This document shows, one piece after another, positions 9,229 to 17,490 of a stretch of 64,000 nucleotides of DNA. The stretch covers positions 3,162,001 to 3,226,000 of the forward strand of contig LR782234.1 of NCBI GenBank assembly GCA_902825215.1, written 5' to 3'. The position numbers and the translations under genes were made by a program. The stretch comes from Pseudomonas fluorescens. Its GTDB lineage: Bacteria > Pseudomonadota > Gammaproteobacteria > Pseudomonadales > Pseudomonadaceae. A model generated the notes under the pieces. That model was not told the origin of the DNA, made no database searches, and saw only the letters and a list, made by a program, of their open reading frames with translations. Position 1 is the stretch's first letter. Every line of letters begins with the position of its first letter.

Positions 9229-10863
9229 ATGAACAGCTTGCGCAGTGTGTCGATCAGCCGACGCTTGTGGCTCATCTTGATTGTGGCGGTGGTGATGTTG
9301 CTGACCTTGGGCGTGCTGATGCTCAAGCAGATCCATGACGACCTCTATCACGCCAAGGCCCAGAAAACCCAGCATGTGGTGCAGACCGCCAGCGGCCTGC
9401 TGACCTATTACCATGGCCTGCAGACCGCCGGCACCTTGAGCAAGGAAGCGGCGCAGCAACAGGCGCTGACGGCGATTCGCGGCTTGCGCTACGACCAGAG
9501 CGATTACTTCTGGATCAACGACCTCACGCCCGTGATGGTCATGCACCCGACCAATCCCAAACTTGAAGGCCAGAATCTCTCGGCGATCCGCGACCCGGAC
9601 GGGTTTGCGGTGTTCAACGAAATGGTCGCCATCGCCAAGGCCAAAGGCGCTGGCATGGTCAACTATCGCTGGCCGAAACCCGGCGCCACCGACCCGGTGG
9701 CGAAGACCTCCTACGTCAAGCTGTTCGAGCCGTGGGGCTGGGTGATCGGTTCCGGCGTCTATGTCGATGACGTGCAGGCCGAATTCCAGGGGCAGATGCT
9801 GAAAGCCTCGGCGATCGGCCTGGCCATCGCCCTGATCATGGCACTGCTGGTGATTCTGATCGCGCGCAGCATCGTCCGGCCGTTGCAGGAAACCGTGAAT
9901 GCCATGGCCAACATCGCCAGCGGCGAAAGCGACCTGACCCGCAGCCTCGATACCCACGGCAAAGACGAAGTCACCGAACTGGCCCACCACTTCAACGCTT
10001 TTACCGCGAAATTGCGCCGGGTCATCGGCGACTTGCAGGTCTCGGCCAGTGCCCTGGGTCAATCCTCCAGCGAGCTGGGCAACGACGCGTCGCAGGCGCA
10101 GCAACGCAGTCAGCAGCAGTCGCAGCAGATGGAACTGGTGGCCACGGCGATCAACGAAGTGACCTATGGCGTGCAGGATGTGGCGAAAAACGCCGAGCAC
10201 GCCGCCGCCGAAATGCGTGATGCCGAAGCGCAGGCGCAACAGGGCCAGATCAATATTGACGGCAGCCTGCAACAGATCGACAAGCTGTCCGGCACCATTG
10301 ATCAAGCGGTGGAAGTGATTCGCACGCTGGCCGCGGAAAGCACGCAGATTGGCAGCGTGCTGGAAGTGATTCGCTCGATTGCCGAGCAAACCAATCTGCT
10401 CGCGCTCAACGCCGCCATCGAAGCGGCGCGCGCCGGCGAGCAAGGTCGCGGGTTTGCCGTGGTCGCGGACGAAGTGCGTTTGTTGGCGCAGCGTACGCAG
10501 AAGTCGACGGCGGAAATCCAGTCGATGATCGAGCGCTTGCAGAATCATTCCGAGGCCGCCGTGAAGGTGATCGGCGACAGCAGCAAGGCCTCGCAACTGA
10601 CCATCGAACAGGCGGGACTTGCCGGCGCCAGCCTCAACGCGATCGGCCAGGCCCTGCGCAATCTAAATGGTCTGAACGCCTCGATTGCCAGCGCGACGTT
10701 GCAGCAGGCGCATGTGGTTGAAGACATCAATCAGAACGTGACGCAGGCGGCGGGGCTTTCGCACAGCACGGCGTTGGCGGCGGAGCAGTCGAGCGCGGCG
10801 AGTTTGCGGCTTGGGCAACTGAGCGAACAGCTCAACGGGTTGCTGCGGCAGTTTCGCGTCTGA
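9229..10863 (+). CDS. Methyl-accepting chemotaxis protein with sCache_2 sensor domain
   Basis: A 544-residue inner-membrane chemoreceptor. TM1 lies at about 10-31 and a periplasmic single Cache domain at about 32-190 ([20 protein letters not shown], then [20 protein letters not shown]). TM2 at about 199-221 is followed by a HAMP domain ([20 protein letters not shown]) and a cytoplasmic signalling domain. The signalling hairpin [20 protein letters not shown] contacts CheA and CheW. sCache_2 receptors of pseudomonads often sense C2-C4 organic acids (McpP, CtpM), so an organic-acid ligand is a reasonable inference only. There is no C-terminal CheR-binding pentapeptide. ATG 9229 follows CGGAGTGACAG. 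Confidence 0.93.
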   Translation: MNSLRSVSISRRLWLILIVAVVMLLTLGVLMLKQIHDDLYHAKAQKTQHVVQTASGLLTYYHGLQTAGTLSKEAAQQQALTAIRGLRYDQSDYFWINDLTPVMVMHPTNPKLEGQNLSAIRDPDGFAVFNEMVAIAKAKGAGMVNYRWPKPGATDPVAKTSYVKLFEPWGWVIGSGVYVDDVQAEFQGQMLKASAIGLAIALIMALLVILIARSIVRPLQETVNAMANIASGESDLTRSLDTHGKDEVTELAHHFNAFTAKLRRVIGDLQVSASALGQSSSELGNDASQAQQRSQQQSQQMELVATAINEVTYGVQDVAKNAEHAAAEMRDAEAQAQQGQINIDGSLQQIDKLSGTIDQAVEVIRTLAAESTQIGSVLEVIRSIAEQTNLLALNAAIEAARAGEQGRGFAVVADEVRLLAQRTQKSTAEIQSMIERLQNHSEAAVKVIGDSSKASQLTIEQAGLAGASLNAIGQALRNLNGLNASIASATLQQAHVVEDINQNVTQAAGLSHSTALAAEQSSAASLRLGQLSEQLNGLLRQFRV

Positions 10864-10872
10864 CCCATAACC

Positions 10873-10963
10873 TGTGGGAGCGAGCCTGCTCGCGAAGACG
10901 TCGGGCCAGTCAAAGAAGATGTCGACTGGACTGGCCCTTTCGCGAGCAGGCTCGCTCCCACAG
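10873..10963. repeat. REPIN
   Basis: Inverted REP pair directly after the chemoreceptor stop codon and before pnuC. Confidence 0.88.
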
Positions 10964-11029
10964 GGTACTTCTGTGTTTTGGCGAATGCAGTACAATCCGC
11001 ACCCTTCCCAACTCCCCCAAGGATCCCTC

Positions 11030-11593
11030 ATGTCCGGGCTCGAACTGTTTGCCGCCGCCCTCGGTGTGATCGCCGTCTGGCTCACGGTCAAACAGAATCC
11101 ATGGTGCTGGCCGATCGGGCTGGTCATGGTGTTGCTCTACAGCTGGATCTTCTTTGAAGTGAAGCTGTATTCGGACATGTTGCTGCAGGTGATCTACGCC
11201 GCGCTGCAACTCTACGGCTGGTGGCAATGGACCCGCGCCGGGACGATGCACGACGGGCGTGCGGTGACGCGGCTGGATGCTCGCGCCGGCGCCCTTGGCC
11301 TTGGCGTCGGCGCGCTCGGCAGTCTGCTGCTTGGCGCGGCCATGGCGCACTGGACTGACGCTGCACAACCCTGGCTCGATGCCGCGCTCACCGGTTTCAG
11401 CCTGGTCGCGCAGTTATGGATGGCGCAGAAGCGCCTGCAATGCTGGGCGCTGTGGTTTGTGCTGGATGTGATCTTCGTCGGGTTGTTCCTCTATAAAGGG
11501 CTTTACCTCACCGCTGCGTTGTATGGGCTGTTTACCTTGCTGGCCGTGCAAGGCTATCGCGAATGGCGCGCCGACCCGGCGCTGCGCACATGA
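11030..11593 (+). CDS. pnuC: Nicotinamide riboside transporter PnuC
   Basis: PnuC is a facilitator that takes up nicotinamide riboside, which is trapped inside by phosphorylation. The 187 residues form about seven hydrophobic helices, with the family tryptophan-rich segments NPWCWPIGLVMVLLYSWIFF, QLYGWWQWTRAG and LQCWALWFVLDVIFVGLF. ATG 11030 follows AAGGATCCCTC. The stop overlaps the next start by ATGA, coupling it to a NadR-like kinase; transporter plus kinase is the known NAD-precursor salvage pairing. Confidence 0.93.
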   Translation: MSGLELFAAALGVIAVWLTVKQNPWCWPIGLVMVLLYSWIFFEVKLYSDMLLQVIYAALQLYGWWQWTRAGTMHDGRAVTRLDARAGALGLGVGALGSLLLGAAMAHWTDAAQPWLDAALTGFSLVAQLWMAQKRLQCWALWFVLDVIFVGLFLYKGLYLTAALYGLFTLLAVQGYREWRADPALRT

Positions 11594-12114
11594 AGGTGGT
11601 GGTGCTGACCGGCCCGGAATCCAGCGGCAAGAGCTGGCTGGCGGCCGGCCTGCAACAGCGTTTTGGCGGTGTGCGCGTGGATGAATACGTGCGCCGCTTC
11701 ATCGAGCTCAATCCTCGCGACACCTGCCTGGCGGACATTCCCGAGATCGCTCACGGCCAGTTGCAATGGGAAGATCAAGCGCGGGCACAGCGGCCTGCGC
11801 TGCTGATTCTCGACACGCACCTGCTGAGCAACATGCTCTGGAGCCAGACGCTGTTCGGCGCGTGCCCGGCGTGGCTGGAGCGTGAACTGCTGGTGCGGCA
11901 TTACGACCTGCATCTGCTGCTGTCACCGGAACAGGTCGACTGGACCGACGATGGCCAGCGCTGCCAGCCGGATCTTGCCGAGCGGCAGGCGTTTTATCAG
12001 GCGACTCGCCAATGGCTCGAGGACCATCAACAAACCGTGCAAGTCATTGCCGGCAACTGGGCCGAACGCCGGGCGCAGGCTTTCGCCGCCGTTGCGCGTT
12101 TGCTGGCTGAATGA
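11590..12114 (+). CDS. NadR-like ribosylnicotinamide kinase (AAA family)
   Basis: A 174-residue cytosolic P-loop kinase corresponding to the C-terminal domain of NadR, which phosphorylates nicotinamide riboside to NMN. The Walker A motif GPESSGKSWL lies at 8-17, and DEYVRRF and LILDTHLLSN are NadR-type substrate and Mg2+ contacts. A lid-like DWTDDGQRCQPD follows. The N-terminal helix-turn-helix and adenylyltransferase domains of enterobacterial NadR are absent. It overlaps pnuC by ATGA. Assignment of the reaction is by family and by coupling to the transporter. Confidence 0.88.
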   Translation: MKVVVLTGPESSGKSWLAAGLQQRFGGVRVDEYVRRFIELNPRDTCLADIPEIAHGQLQWEDQARAQRPALLILDTHLLSNMLWSQTLFGACPAWLERELLVRHYDLHLLLSPEQVDWTDDGQRCQPDLAERQAFYQATRQWLEDHQQTVQVIAGNWAERRAQAFAAVARLLAE

Positions 12115-12204
12115 CCCGAACACGGGCCAAGTGTCCATTCCTGAAACACCCTCTCTGACGTAGAAGCCCGACCTCAACGCGGTTCACAGCTTTGTCATGC
12201 CGGT

Positions 12205-12222
12205 TGTTTCAACGTTGAAACA
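12205..12222. promoter_or_regulatory. 18-bp perfect palindrome upstream of fap, candidate enhancer site
   Basis: TGTTTCAACGTTGAAACA is its own reverse complement. It sits about 145 bases upstream of the -24 element of the putative sigma-54 promoter at 12367-12382, the usual distance for an upstream activating sequence. The protein most likely to bind it is the enhancer-binding protein at 17491-18816. Symmetry and position are seen; the binding partner is inferred. Confidence 0.5.
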
Positions 12223-12366
12223 CCATTGCACCAAGCCTTGTTCCAGAGCGTCGCTCAGCCAGTCGACAGCTCGGCGCCAACGCGCCTGTATCAGGGATGA
12301 AACAGATCCCGCACAACGCAGGCGAATATTTCACTAACACTCTGAAATCAAAGCACATTTCAAAAG

Positions 12367-12382
12367 CGGCACAGCTTTCGCT
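12367..12382 (+). promoter_or_regulatory. Candidate sigma-54 (-24/-12) promoter of the fap operon
   Basis: CGGCACAGCTTTCGCT contains GG (12368-12369), ten bases, then GC (12380-12381). It matches TGGCAC-N5-TTGCT except for C for T at the first base and C for T in the -12 box. Transcription would start near 12393, about 43 bases before the fapA start. The nearby sigma-54 activator supports it. Confidence 0.55.
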
Positions 12383-12435
12383 CTCTCCTTCACAACGCTG
12401 ACCAAGGGCAGCCCGTTGAAGAAGGAATTGCAGCC

Positions 12436-12885
12436 GTGGGGACTTTCAAAACCGGATTGACCTGTCTTGTGCTGATCGGATCGGCAGCCAGCGCGGTGAT
12501 CAGCCTCAGCGTGCAGGCCCAAGGCAATGGCGTGATCGTCCTTCAACGCGACGTTCAGCCCATCCCGATCGGGCGCAATGGCGGCAAAGACCCCTACCCG
12601 ACCACGGTCAACGCCAACCCTTCGGCACGCATCAATCAGACCGTCGGCAGCACTGAACTGAGCGACGGCGATTTCGCCAGCGTGGCCAGCGGATCTTCGA
12701 TTCGCGGCAACATCACCACGCCCAATTCGAACCTGCCCGGCATGAACACCCTGACCAACCAGAACGGTCTGCCCGGCATGCGTGTCGGCAGCGGCGGCGG
12801 TGCCGGGGGCTCGATCTCCAACACCGTCAACCGTGCCATGAGCACCGGTCTGGCGCCTCTGACCCGCATGGCCGGAGGCCAATGA
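12436..12885 (+). CDS. fapA: Fap amyloid operon protein FapA
   Basis: FapA is a small periplasmic Fap component thought to act as a chaperone-like factor that affects the proportion of FapB and FapC in fibrils. The 149 residues begin with a signal peptide (GLTCLVLIGSAASAVISLSVQA) and are otherwise low-complexity, rich in Asn, Gly, Ser and Thr (for example SISNTVNRAMSTGLAPL). GTG 12436 is chosen because AAGGAATTG lies just upstream. It is the first gene of the operon; fapB starts two bases after its stop. Assignment rests mainly on position and composition. Confidence 0.88.
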   Translation: MGTFKTGLTCLVLIGSAASAVISLSVQAQGNGVIVLQRDVQPIPIGRNGGKDPYPTTVNANPSARINQTVGSTELSDGDFASVASGSSIRGNITTPNSNLPGMNTLTNQNGLPGMRVGSGGGAGGSISNTVNRAMSTGLAPLTRMAGGQ

Positions 12886-12886
12886 A

Positions 12887-13459
12887 ATGAATCGCACCCT
12901 GCTGCTTCTCGCCCTGCTCGGCTGCACCAGCGCCATGGCTGATCCGAACACGGTCAACCGCGCCAACCTTCAGGATTCCGGCACGCAATACCGCGGCAAT
13001 TTCAACGTCAACCAGGCCGCCGGAGACCAGATGCAGCAAGCCAACACCAAGGCGATCGCCATTGGCACCGAGTCCCACGCGACCACCCAGGTCATGCAGA
13101 AAATCGACACGCCTGCCAGCCGCGCCATCGACGCGAGCGCCAACATCGGCGGCAACGCTTTCAGCAATGGCAACGGCATCCTCGGTGTGAACCAGGGCGC
13201 CGGCGCCAACAACCAAATGGCCAACGTCACGCGGATCAGCATCAGTGCTGCCCCGCAAAGCGTTGACGACAGCGCCCTTTCGCAACAGAACGTGGCGTTT
13301 TTACCCAGCTCAGGAGCAACTGGTACCTCACCCGGCAGTCGCCAGGTCACCACAAGTGATCAGGCCTTCACCGGCAGCCGCGGGGTTATCCAGGTGAACC
13401 AGAGTGCCGGGGTGGGGAACCGAATGGCCAACACCCTGAGCATCCGGGTCGCAGACTGA
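12887..13459 (+). CDS. fapB: Minor amyloid subunit / nucleator FapB
   Basis: FapB is the secreted minor Fap fibril component, generally proposed as nucleator for FapC. 190 residues with a signal peptide cut after MADP or nearby (SAMA). Three imperfect amyloid repeats are visible: GNFNVNQAAGDQMQQAN, GILGVNQGAGANNQMAN and GVIQVNQSAGVGNRMAN, with the V-N-Q-x-A-G-x-x-N-x-M-A-N core shared, separated by linkers of differing length. It ends in LSIRVAD. The ribosome binding site GGAGG lies within the end of fapA. Co-transcribed with fapA and fapC. Confidence 0.93.
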   Translation: MNRTLLLLALLGCTSAMADPNTVNRANLQDSGTQYRGNFNVNQAAGDQMQQANTKAIAIGTESHATTQVMQKIDTPASRAIDASANIGGNAFSNGNGILGVNQGAGANNQMANVTRISISAAPQSVDDSALSQQNVAFLPSSGATGTSPGSRQVTTSDQAFTGSRGVIQVNQSAGVGNRMANTLSIRVAD

Positions 13460-13527
13460 CCCATACAAAGTGCAAGTGGAAAAGTAACAACACTTAACCC
13501 AACTAATAAGCACGATGGAGAAACACC

Positions 13528-14526
13528 ATGAAACCTACAATGGCTCTCAAACCACTGGTTTTCGCACTCGCAGCAGTGATGGCAATCGCAGCACAGGCTG
13601 GCGGCCGTGCTGACAACAACGGTCATGGTAACGGGCATGGCAATGGCCACGGCAACGGTCACGGCCAGCAAGGTCCAAATCTTGAACAACTGCTGCAGAT
13701 CACCGCCGGCGCCGGCGCCGCTGTACTCGACGCGCAAGACAGCGACGGCAACGTGGTGAAAAACCAGGGCACGCTGAACAACGCCAACGCCAGCGACTCG
13801 CTCAACGGCTCCAACGGCAACATGGGCGCCAACGTTGCCGCCGGCGACGGCAATCAGCAGGACAACGCTGCTGCGCTGGCCACTGCTGACGAAAGCTTCA
13901 TCTTCGGCAATGCTGTTGCGGCCTCGAGCGCGACTCAGGTCAACAACAACAACTACGTGAAAAACTCCTCCACGTTCAACAACGCCACGCTCAACAATGC
14001 CGGCAACAACGGCTCCGGCAACATCGGCATCAACGTGAGCGCCGGCAACTTCAACCAGCAGAAAAACAACCTGGCAATCGCTGTATCGGGTGGCCGTGTC
14101 GCCACTGCCGCCGCTGCTGCCAACCAGTCCTCCACTGGCCTGGTCGTAGAAAACAAAGGCGTGCAGGCTTACAAAACCGACACCCTTACCGGTACTTATG
14201 CAGCGGCTGGCACGTTCAAAGCCAAAGGCACTGCGACCATCGAAGACGACAACCATGGCGGTTGGGGTAACCGTGGCGGCGGCCACGGCGGTAACGATGA
14301 TCAGAAAGCCAAGTTCGAAGCCGTGGGCAGTTTTGGCCTCGCTGGCGTCACCACCCAACAGGTGCTGACCAAAGATGGCTGGAAAACCCCAGTCGTCAAC
14401 AACGCCAACATGACCAACTCGATGAACAACTTCTCCGGCAACGGCGGAGCCAACGTCTCGGCCGGTGTCGGCAACCAGCAAAGCAACTCGCTGTCCATCG
14501 CCGCAGGTTGCAAAGCCTGCATGTAA
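13528..14526 (+). CDS. fapC: Major functional amyloid subunit FapC
   Basis: FapC is the main fibril protein of the Pseudomonas biofilm amyloid. The 332 residues comprise a signal peptide (to about residue 24, AQAGG) and a Gly-Asn-His tract (NGHGNGHGNGHGQQ). Three amyloid repeats are centred on GANVAAGDGNQQDN, GINVSAGNFNQQKN and GANVSAGVGNQQSN. Linker 1 is short; linker 2 is long and Ala/Gly-rich. The C-terminus GCKACM carries the conserved CxxC of FapC. The repeats share N-x-S/A-A-G-x-x-N-Q-Q with FapB. A terminator hairpin lies 14 bases after the stop, before fapD, so most transcripts probably end here. Confidence 0.96.
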   Translation: MKPTMALKPLVFALAAVMAIAAQAGGRADNNGHGNGHGNGHGNGHGQQGPNLEQLLQITAGAGAAVLDAQDSDGNVVKNQGTLNNANASDSLNGSNGNMGANVAAGDGNQQDNAAALATADESFIFGNAVAASSATQVNNNNYVKNSSTFNNATLNNAGNNGSGNIGINVSAGNFNQQKNNLAIAVSGGRVATAAAAANQSSTGLVVENKGVQAYKTDTLTGTYAAAGTFKAKGTATIEDDNHGGWGNRGGGHGGNDDQKAKFEAVGSFGLAGVTTQQVLTKDGWKTPVVNNANMTNSMNNFSGNGGANVSAGVGNQQSNSLSIAAGCKACM

Positions 14527-14540
14527 GCGCGATCGAAACG

Positions 14541-14564
14541 AAAGCCCCGGCAACGGGGCTTTTT
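14541..14564 (+). terminator. Intra-operon terminator/attenuator between fapC and fapD
   Basis: AAAGCCCCG-GCAA-CGGGGCTTTTT is a compact GC-rich hairpin with a T-tract, 14 bases after the fapC stop and 26 bases before the fapD start. Because fapD-F have no obvious promoter of their own, partial read-through would give high fapABC and low export machinery. Confidence 0.82.
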
Positions 14565-14590
14565 CCCAGGTTCCACAAGGCGTATCGATC

Positions 14591-15271
14591 ATGCGGACTC
14601 CTGCCCTCCTCGCTTTGCTTTGTCTGTGTGGCCTGACTCAGGCGGCGCAGATGCCCGTCGCTGCCCTGCCTGGCGGCGTACTGGTCTACAAGGACGTGCA
14701 AAGCATTCGTGAGCGCAAGTTTGCCGACATCGTCGAACAGAAAACCGATTTCAGTTGCGGCGCTGCTGCACTGGCAACGGTATTGCGCCAGGCCTATTGG
14801 CTCGACGTCGATGAGGAGCACATCATCAAAGGCATGCTGGTCAACGCTGACCAGGACCTTGTGCGTACGCAAGGGTTCTCCATGCTTGACATGAAGCGCT
14901 ACGTGGAAAGCATCGGCATGCGTGCCCGTGGTTACCGGATCCCGCCCGAAAAACTCGAAGCGGTGACCATTCCGGTGGTGGTTCTGATGGATATTCGCGG
15001 CTACAAGCATTTCGTCGTGCTGCAGCGTTCGGACAAGGATTGGGTCTACATCGGTGACCCGGTTCTCGGCCACAAACGCTACAAGCATGATGACTTTGTC
15101 AAAGGTTGGAACGGCATAGTCTTTGCCATCGTCGGCCCCGGTTACGACAAGGCCAACGCCTTGCGCAGCCCTCCCGTGCCGCTGACGGCGAAGAATTCGC
15201 TGGACGGTTTCAACCCGGTCAAAGATGCGGAATTGATGGACTTCGGGTTCATTCAGAGCGACTTCTTTTAA
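14591..15271 (+). CDS. fapD: Fap operon C39-like cysteine peptidase FapD
   Basis: A 226-residue predicted periplasmic papain-like peptidase of family C39, the processing-peptidase fold of bacteriocin exporters but without transporter domains. It has a signal peptide (to about QAAQ) and catalytic Cys56 in DFSCGAAAL, with His140 in GYKHFVVL and Asp156 in YIGDP completing the triad. In Fap it is proposed to process components during export. ATG 14591 lies 65 bases after the fapC stop, downstream of the hairpin. All catalytic residues are intact. Confidence 0.94.
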   Translation: MRTPALLALLCLCGLTQAAQMPVAALPGGVLVYKDVQSIRERKFADIVEQKTDFSCGAAALATVLRQAYWLDVDEEHIIKGMLVNADQDLVRTQGFSMLDMKRYVESIGMRARGYRIPPEKLEAVTIPVVVLMDIRGYKHFVVLQRSDKDWVYIGDPVLGHKRYKHDDFVKGWNGIVFAIVGPGYDKANALRSPPVPLTAKNSLDGFNPVKDAELMDFGFIQSDFF

Positions 15272-15314
15272 TCGCCGAGTTAGAGAATGGGACTGGATGT
15301 CCCGGGAGCAGCAG

Positions 15315-16061
15315 ATGAAAACCTCATACTGGCTGGCCGCCGCCTGCCTGGCAGCGGGTGCGTCAGGCTTTGCCCATGCCGGATTCAAACCCATCGAAAT
15401 CAAGGACCAGGAGCTTGCCGAGCTTCGCGGTCGGTACGTCATGCCGGGGCGGATCATCAGCTTCGGCATTGTCATGAGCAGCACCTGGCGCAACGCCAGC
15501 GGCGACCTGATCGGCGCGGCCACCTCGATGCAGGTCCAGGCCGCCACCGTCAAACCGGAATTCTATGTCTCGACCATCAAGGAGTCGGGCAATGGCAGCA
15601 CGCCAACACTGGGAACAGGCACCGTGATCGGTGGCGCCGGCCTCAACAGCACGCAAGGCGTGACGCAAAGCGTGCGCGCCGCCGGCGATGGCAACACCGC
15701 CCACAACAACGTCGCAATCAACGTCAGCGAAGCCAGTCAGGCGCCGGCATTGGTGCCATCGCAGGGCCAGGCGCTCGTCGCCGGGCAGACCATCACTGGC
15801 AGCAACGGCGCTGGCAGCGTCGCGGTGTCGGCCAATGGCGGCGGCGTGCAAATGGCCATTCAGGCCAGCGGTAATCAGGGCACTGCATTGCAACAAGTCG
15901 CCCAGGGTGGCCTGCTGCAAAACACCCGCCTGCTGGGCAGTGCCAACGTGGTCAACAACCTCACGCAACTCAATGTCGTACTCAACAATAACGGCAGAAG
16001 CGCCGGTGCACTGGACTGCAACCTGACCCAACTCGGGGCCCTACGCAGTATCGGATATTGA
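15315..16061 (+). CDS. fapE: Fap amyloid accessory component FapE
   Basis: A 248-residue secreted protein found as a minor component with Fap fibrils. It has a signal peptide (MKTSYWLAAACLAAGASGFAHA) and then a domain with FKPIEIKDQELAELRGRYVMPGRI. The long repeat-like Asn/Gly/Gln-rich region (VRAAGDGNTAHNNVAINVS, IQASGNQGTALQQ) resembles the amyloid repeats. The C-terminal CNLTQLGALRSIGY carries a conserved-looking single Cys. ATG 15315 follows GGGAGCAGCAG; ATG 15297 is in frame but has no better ribosome binding site and would spoil the signal peptide. Confidence 0.92.
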   Translation: MKTSYWLAAACLAAGASGFAHAGFKPIEIKDQELAELRGRYVMPGRIISFGIVMSSTWRNASGDLIGAATSMQVQAATVKPEFYVSTIKESGNGSTPTLGTGTVIGGAGLNSTQGVTQSVRAAGDGNTAHNNVAINVSEASQAPALVPSQGQALVAGQTITGSNGAGSVAVSANGGGVQMAIQASGNQGTALQQVAQGGLLQNTRLLGSANVVNNLTQLNVVLNNNGRSAGALDCNLTQLGALRSIGY

Positions 16062-16106
16062 ACTACGCTGAGTCTCGATCATTGGGCTTAAAGGGACGGC
16101 TTATCC

Positions 16107-17423
16107 ATGTATCGATCAGTATCACTGCGTGCCGCAGTGTGTTTGAGTACCCTTCTCCCGGCGGCGATGTTGCAAGCAGCACCCGACGCCGATGTAGAAG
16201 CCCTGAAACGGGAACTTCTGGAACTGAAACAACGATACGAAGTACAACAACAAGCCCTGGCAGTCCTTGAACAACGGGTCCGTCAGGTCGAAGAACAACC
16301 CGCCGCCCCACCACCAAAACGCCTGGCCAAATCGCCGTCGGACATGAAAGGCAATCGCGTCGCCACCGGAGCCGCCACCGGCACCGGTGCGGCCGCTGCA
16401 TCGGGAGGCGCTGCCGGGGGCAGTGGCGCATCCTACGGGCAATCGCTGGCCGATGATTCGCAACCGGCGCAAAGCGTTTCCAACCTGTACGACGAAGCCA
16501 GCGGCTTTTTCGGGGGGGGCAAATTCAGTTTCGAAACCGGGGTCACCTATTCGCGCTATGACACTCGCCAGTTGATCCTCAACGGCTTCCTGGCACTGGA
16601 CTCGATCTTTCTCGGCAACATCAACCTCGACCGGATCAAGGCTGACACCTGGACCCTCGATCTCACCGGCCGCTACAACTTCGACAACCGCTGGCAGTTC
16701 GACCTGAACGTGCCGGTGGTGTACCGCGAATCGACTTACCAGTCCGGCGGTGGCAATCAGGGCGCAGCCGGGGTGACCACCGAAGAAACCGTGACCAAAG
16801 ACCCAACCATTGGCGACGTTAACTTCGGCATCGCCTACAAGTTCCTCGATGAGTCGGTCAACACCCCGGATGCGGTCGTGACCCTGCGCGTCAAGGCACC
16901 GACCGGCAAGGACCCGTTCGGCATCAAACTGCGCCAGACCGACGCCAACTCGAACCTGTTCGTGCCCGACACCCTGCCCACCGGCAACGGCGTCTGGTCG
17001 ATCACGCCGGGTATTTCGCTGGTCAAGACCTTCGACCCGGCGGTGCTGTTCGGCAGCCTGTCGTACACCCACAACCTGGAGGAATCGTTCGACGACATCA
17101 GTTCCACCGTCAACCAGAAAACCCCGGGCAAGGTGCGCATCGGCGACAGCTTCCAGATCGGCGCCGGTATCGCTTTTGCCTTGAACGAGAAGATGAGCAT
17201 GTCGTTCTCGGTGTCCGACCTGGTGCAGCGCAAAAGCAAGCTGAAACAGGACGGCGGCGATTGGGAATCGGTGATCTCCAGCGACGCCAACGCCGGTTAT
17301 TTCAATATCGGCATGACCATCGCCGCCACCGACAACCTGACCATCGTACCCAACCTGTCGCTGGGCATGACCGACGACGCACCGGACTTTTCTTTCAGCC
17401 TGAAATTTCCGTATTACTTCTAA
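16107..17423 (+). CDS. fapF: Fap outer-membrane export pore FapF
   Basis: FapF is the trimeric outer-membrane beta-barrel through which FapB, FapC and FapE leave the cell, gated by an N-terminal coiled coil. 438 residues: a signal peptide to about QAAP, then a heptad-rich coiled coil at about 28-65 ([20 protein letters not shown] and onward). A Gly/Ala-rich linker leads to a barrel with alternating strands such as [22 protein letters not shown], ending in the aromatic terminus FSLKFPYYF typical of outer-membrane proteins. Last gene of the operon; a strong bidirectional terminator follows at 17436-17482. Confidence 0.95.
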   Translation: MYRSVSLRAAVCLSTLLPAAMLQAAPDADVEALKRELLELKQRYEVQQQALAVLEQRVRQVEEQPAAPPPKRLAKSPSDMKGNRVATGAATGTGAAAASGGAAGGSGASYGQSLADDSQPAQSVSNLYDEASGFFGGGKFSFETGVTYSRYDTRQLILNGFLALDSIFLGNINLDRIKADTWTLDLTGRYNFDNRWQFDLNVPVVYRESTYQSGGGNQGAAGVTTEETVTKDPTIGDVNFGIAYKFLDESVNTPDAVVTLRVKAPTGKDPFGIKLRQTDANSNLFVPDTLPTGNGVWSITPGISLVKTFDPAVLFGSLSYTHNLEESFDDISSTVNQKTPGKVRIGDSFQIGAGIAFALNEKMSMSFSVSDLVQRKSKLKQDGGDWESVISSDANAGYFNIGMTIAATDNLTIVPNLSLGMTDDAPDFSFSLKFPYYF

Positions 17424-17435
17424 GGAGTGCGTCAG

Positions 17436-17482
17436 AACAACAAAGGCCCGTTGCGATCACCTCGCAACGGGCCTTTGTTGTT
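17436..17482. terminator. Bidirectional terminator between fapF and the sigma-54 regulator
   Basis: AACAACAAAGGCCCGTTGCG and its inverse flank a short ATCACCT loop, with A- and T-rich ends on both sides. It lies between convergent genes and can terminate both. Confidence 0.92.
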
Positions 17483-17490
17483 TGCCCGCC

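Larger units (their letters stand above)
12115..12435. other. Regulatory region upstream of the fap operon
   Basis: 321 non-coding bases between the pnuC operon and fapA, containing the 18-bp palindrome and the -24/-12 promoter candidate described separately. No terminator with a clear T-tract was found for the pnuC pair. Confidence 0.6.

Noticed and set aside
9103..10596. 497-residue minus-strand ORF opposite the chemoreceptor
   Set aside because: Antisense shadow. The plus strand has Cache, HAMP and signalling domains in order.
13528..14526. FapC repeats as adhesin or S-layer repeats
   Set aside because: Position in a complete fapABCDEF operon, the Asn/Gln repeat core and the C-terminal CxxC identify the amyloid subunit.
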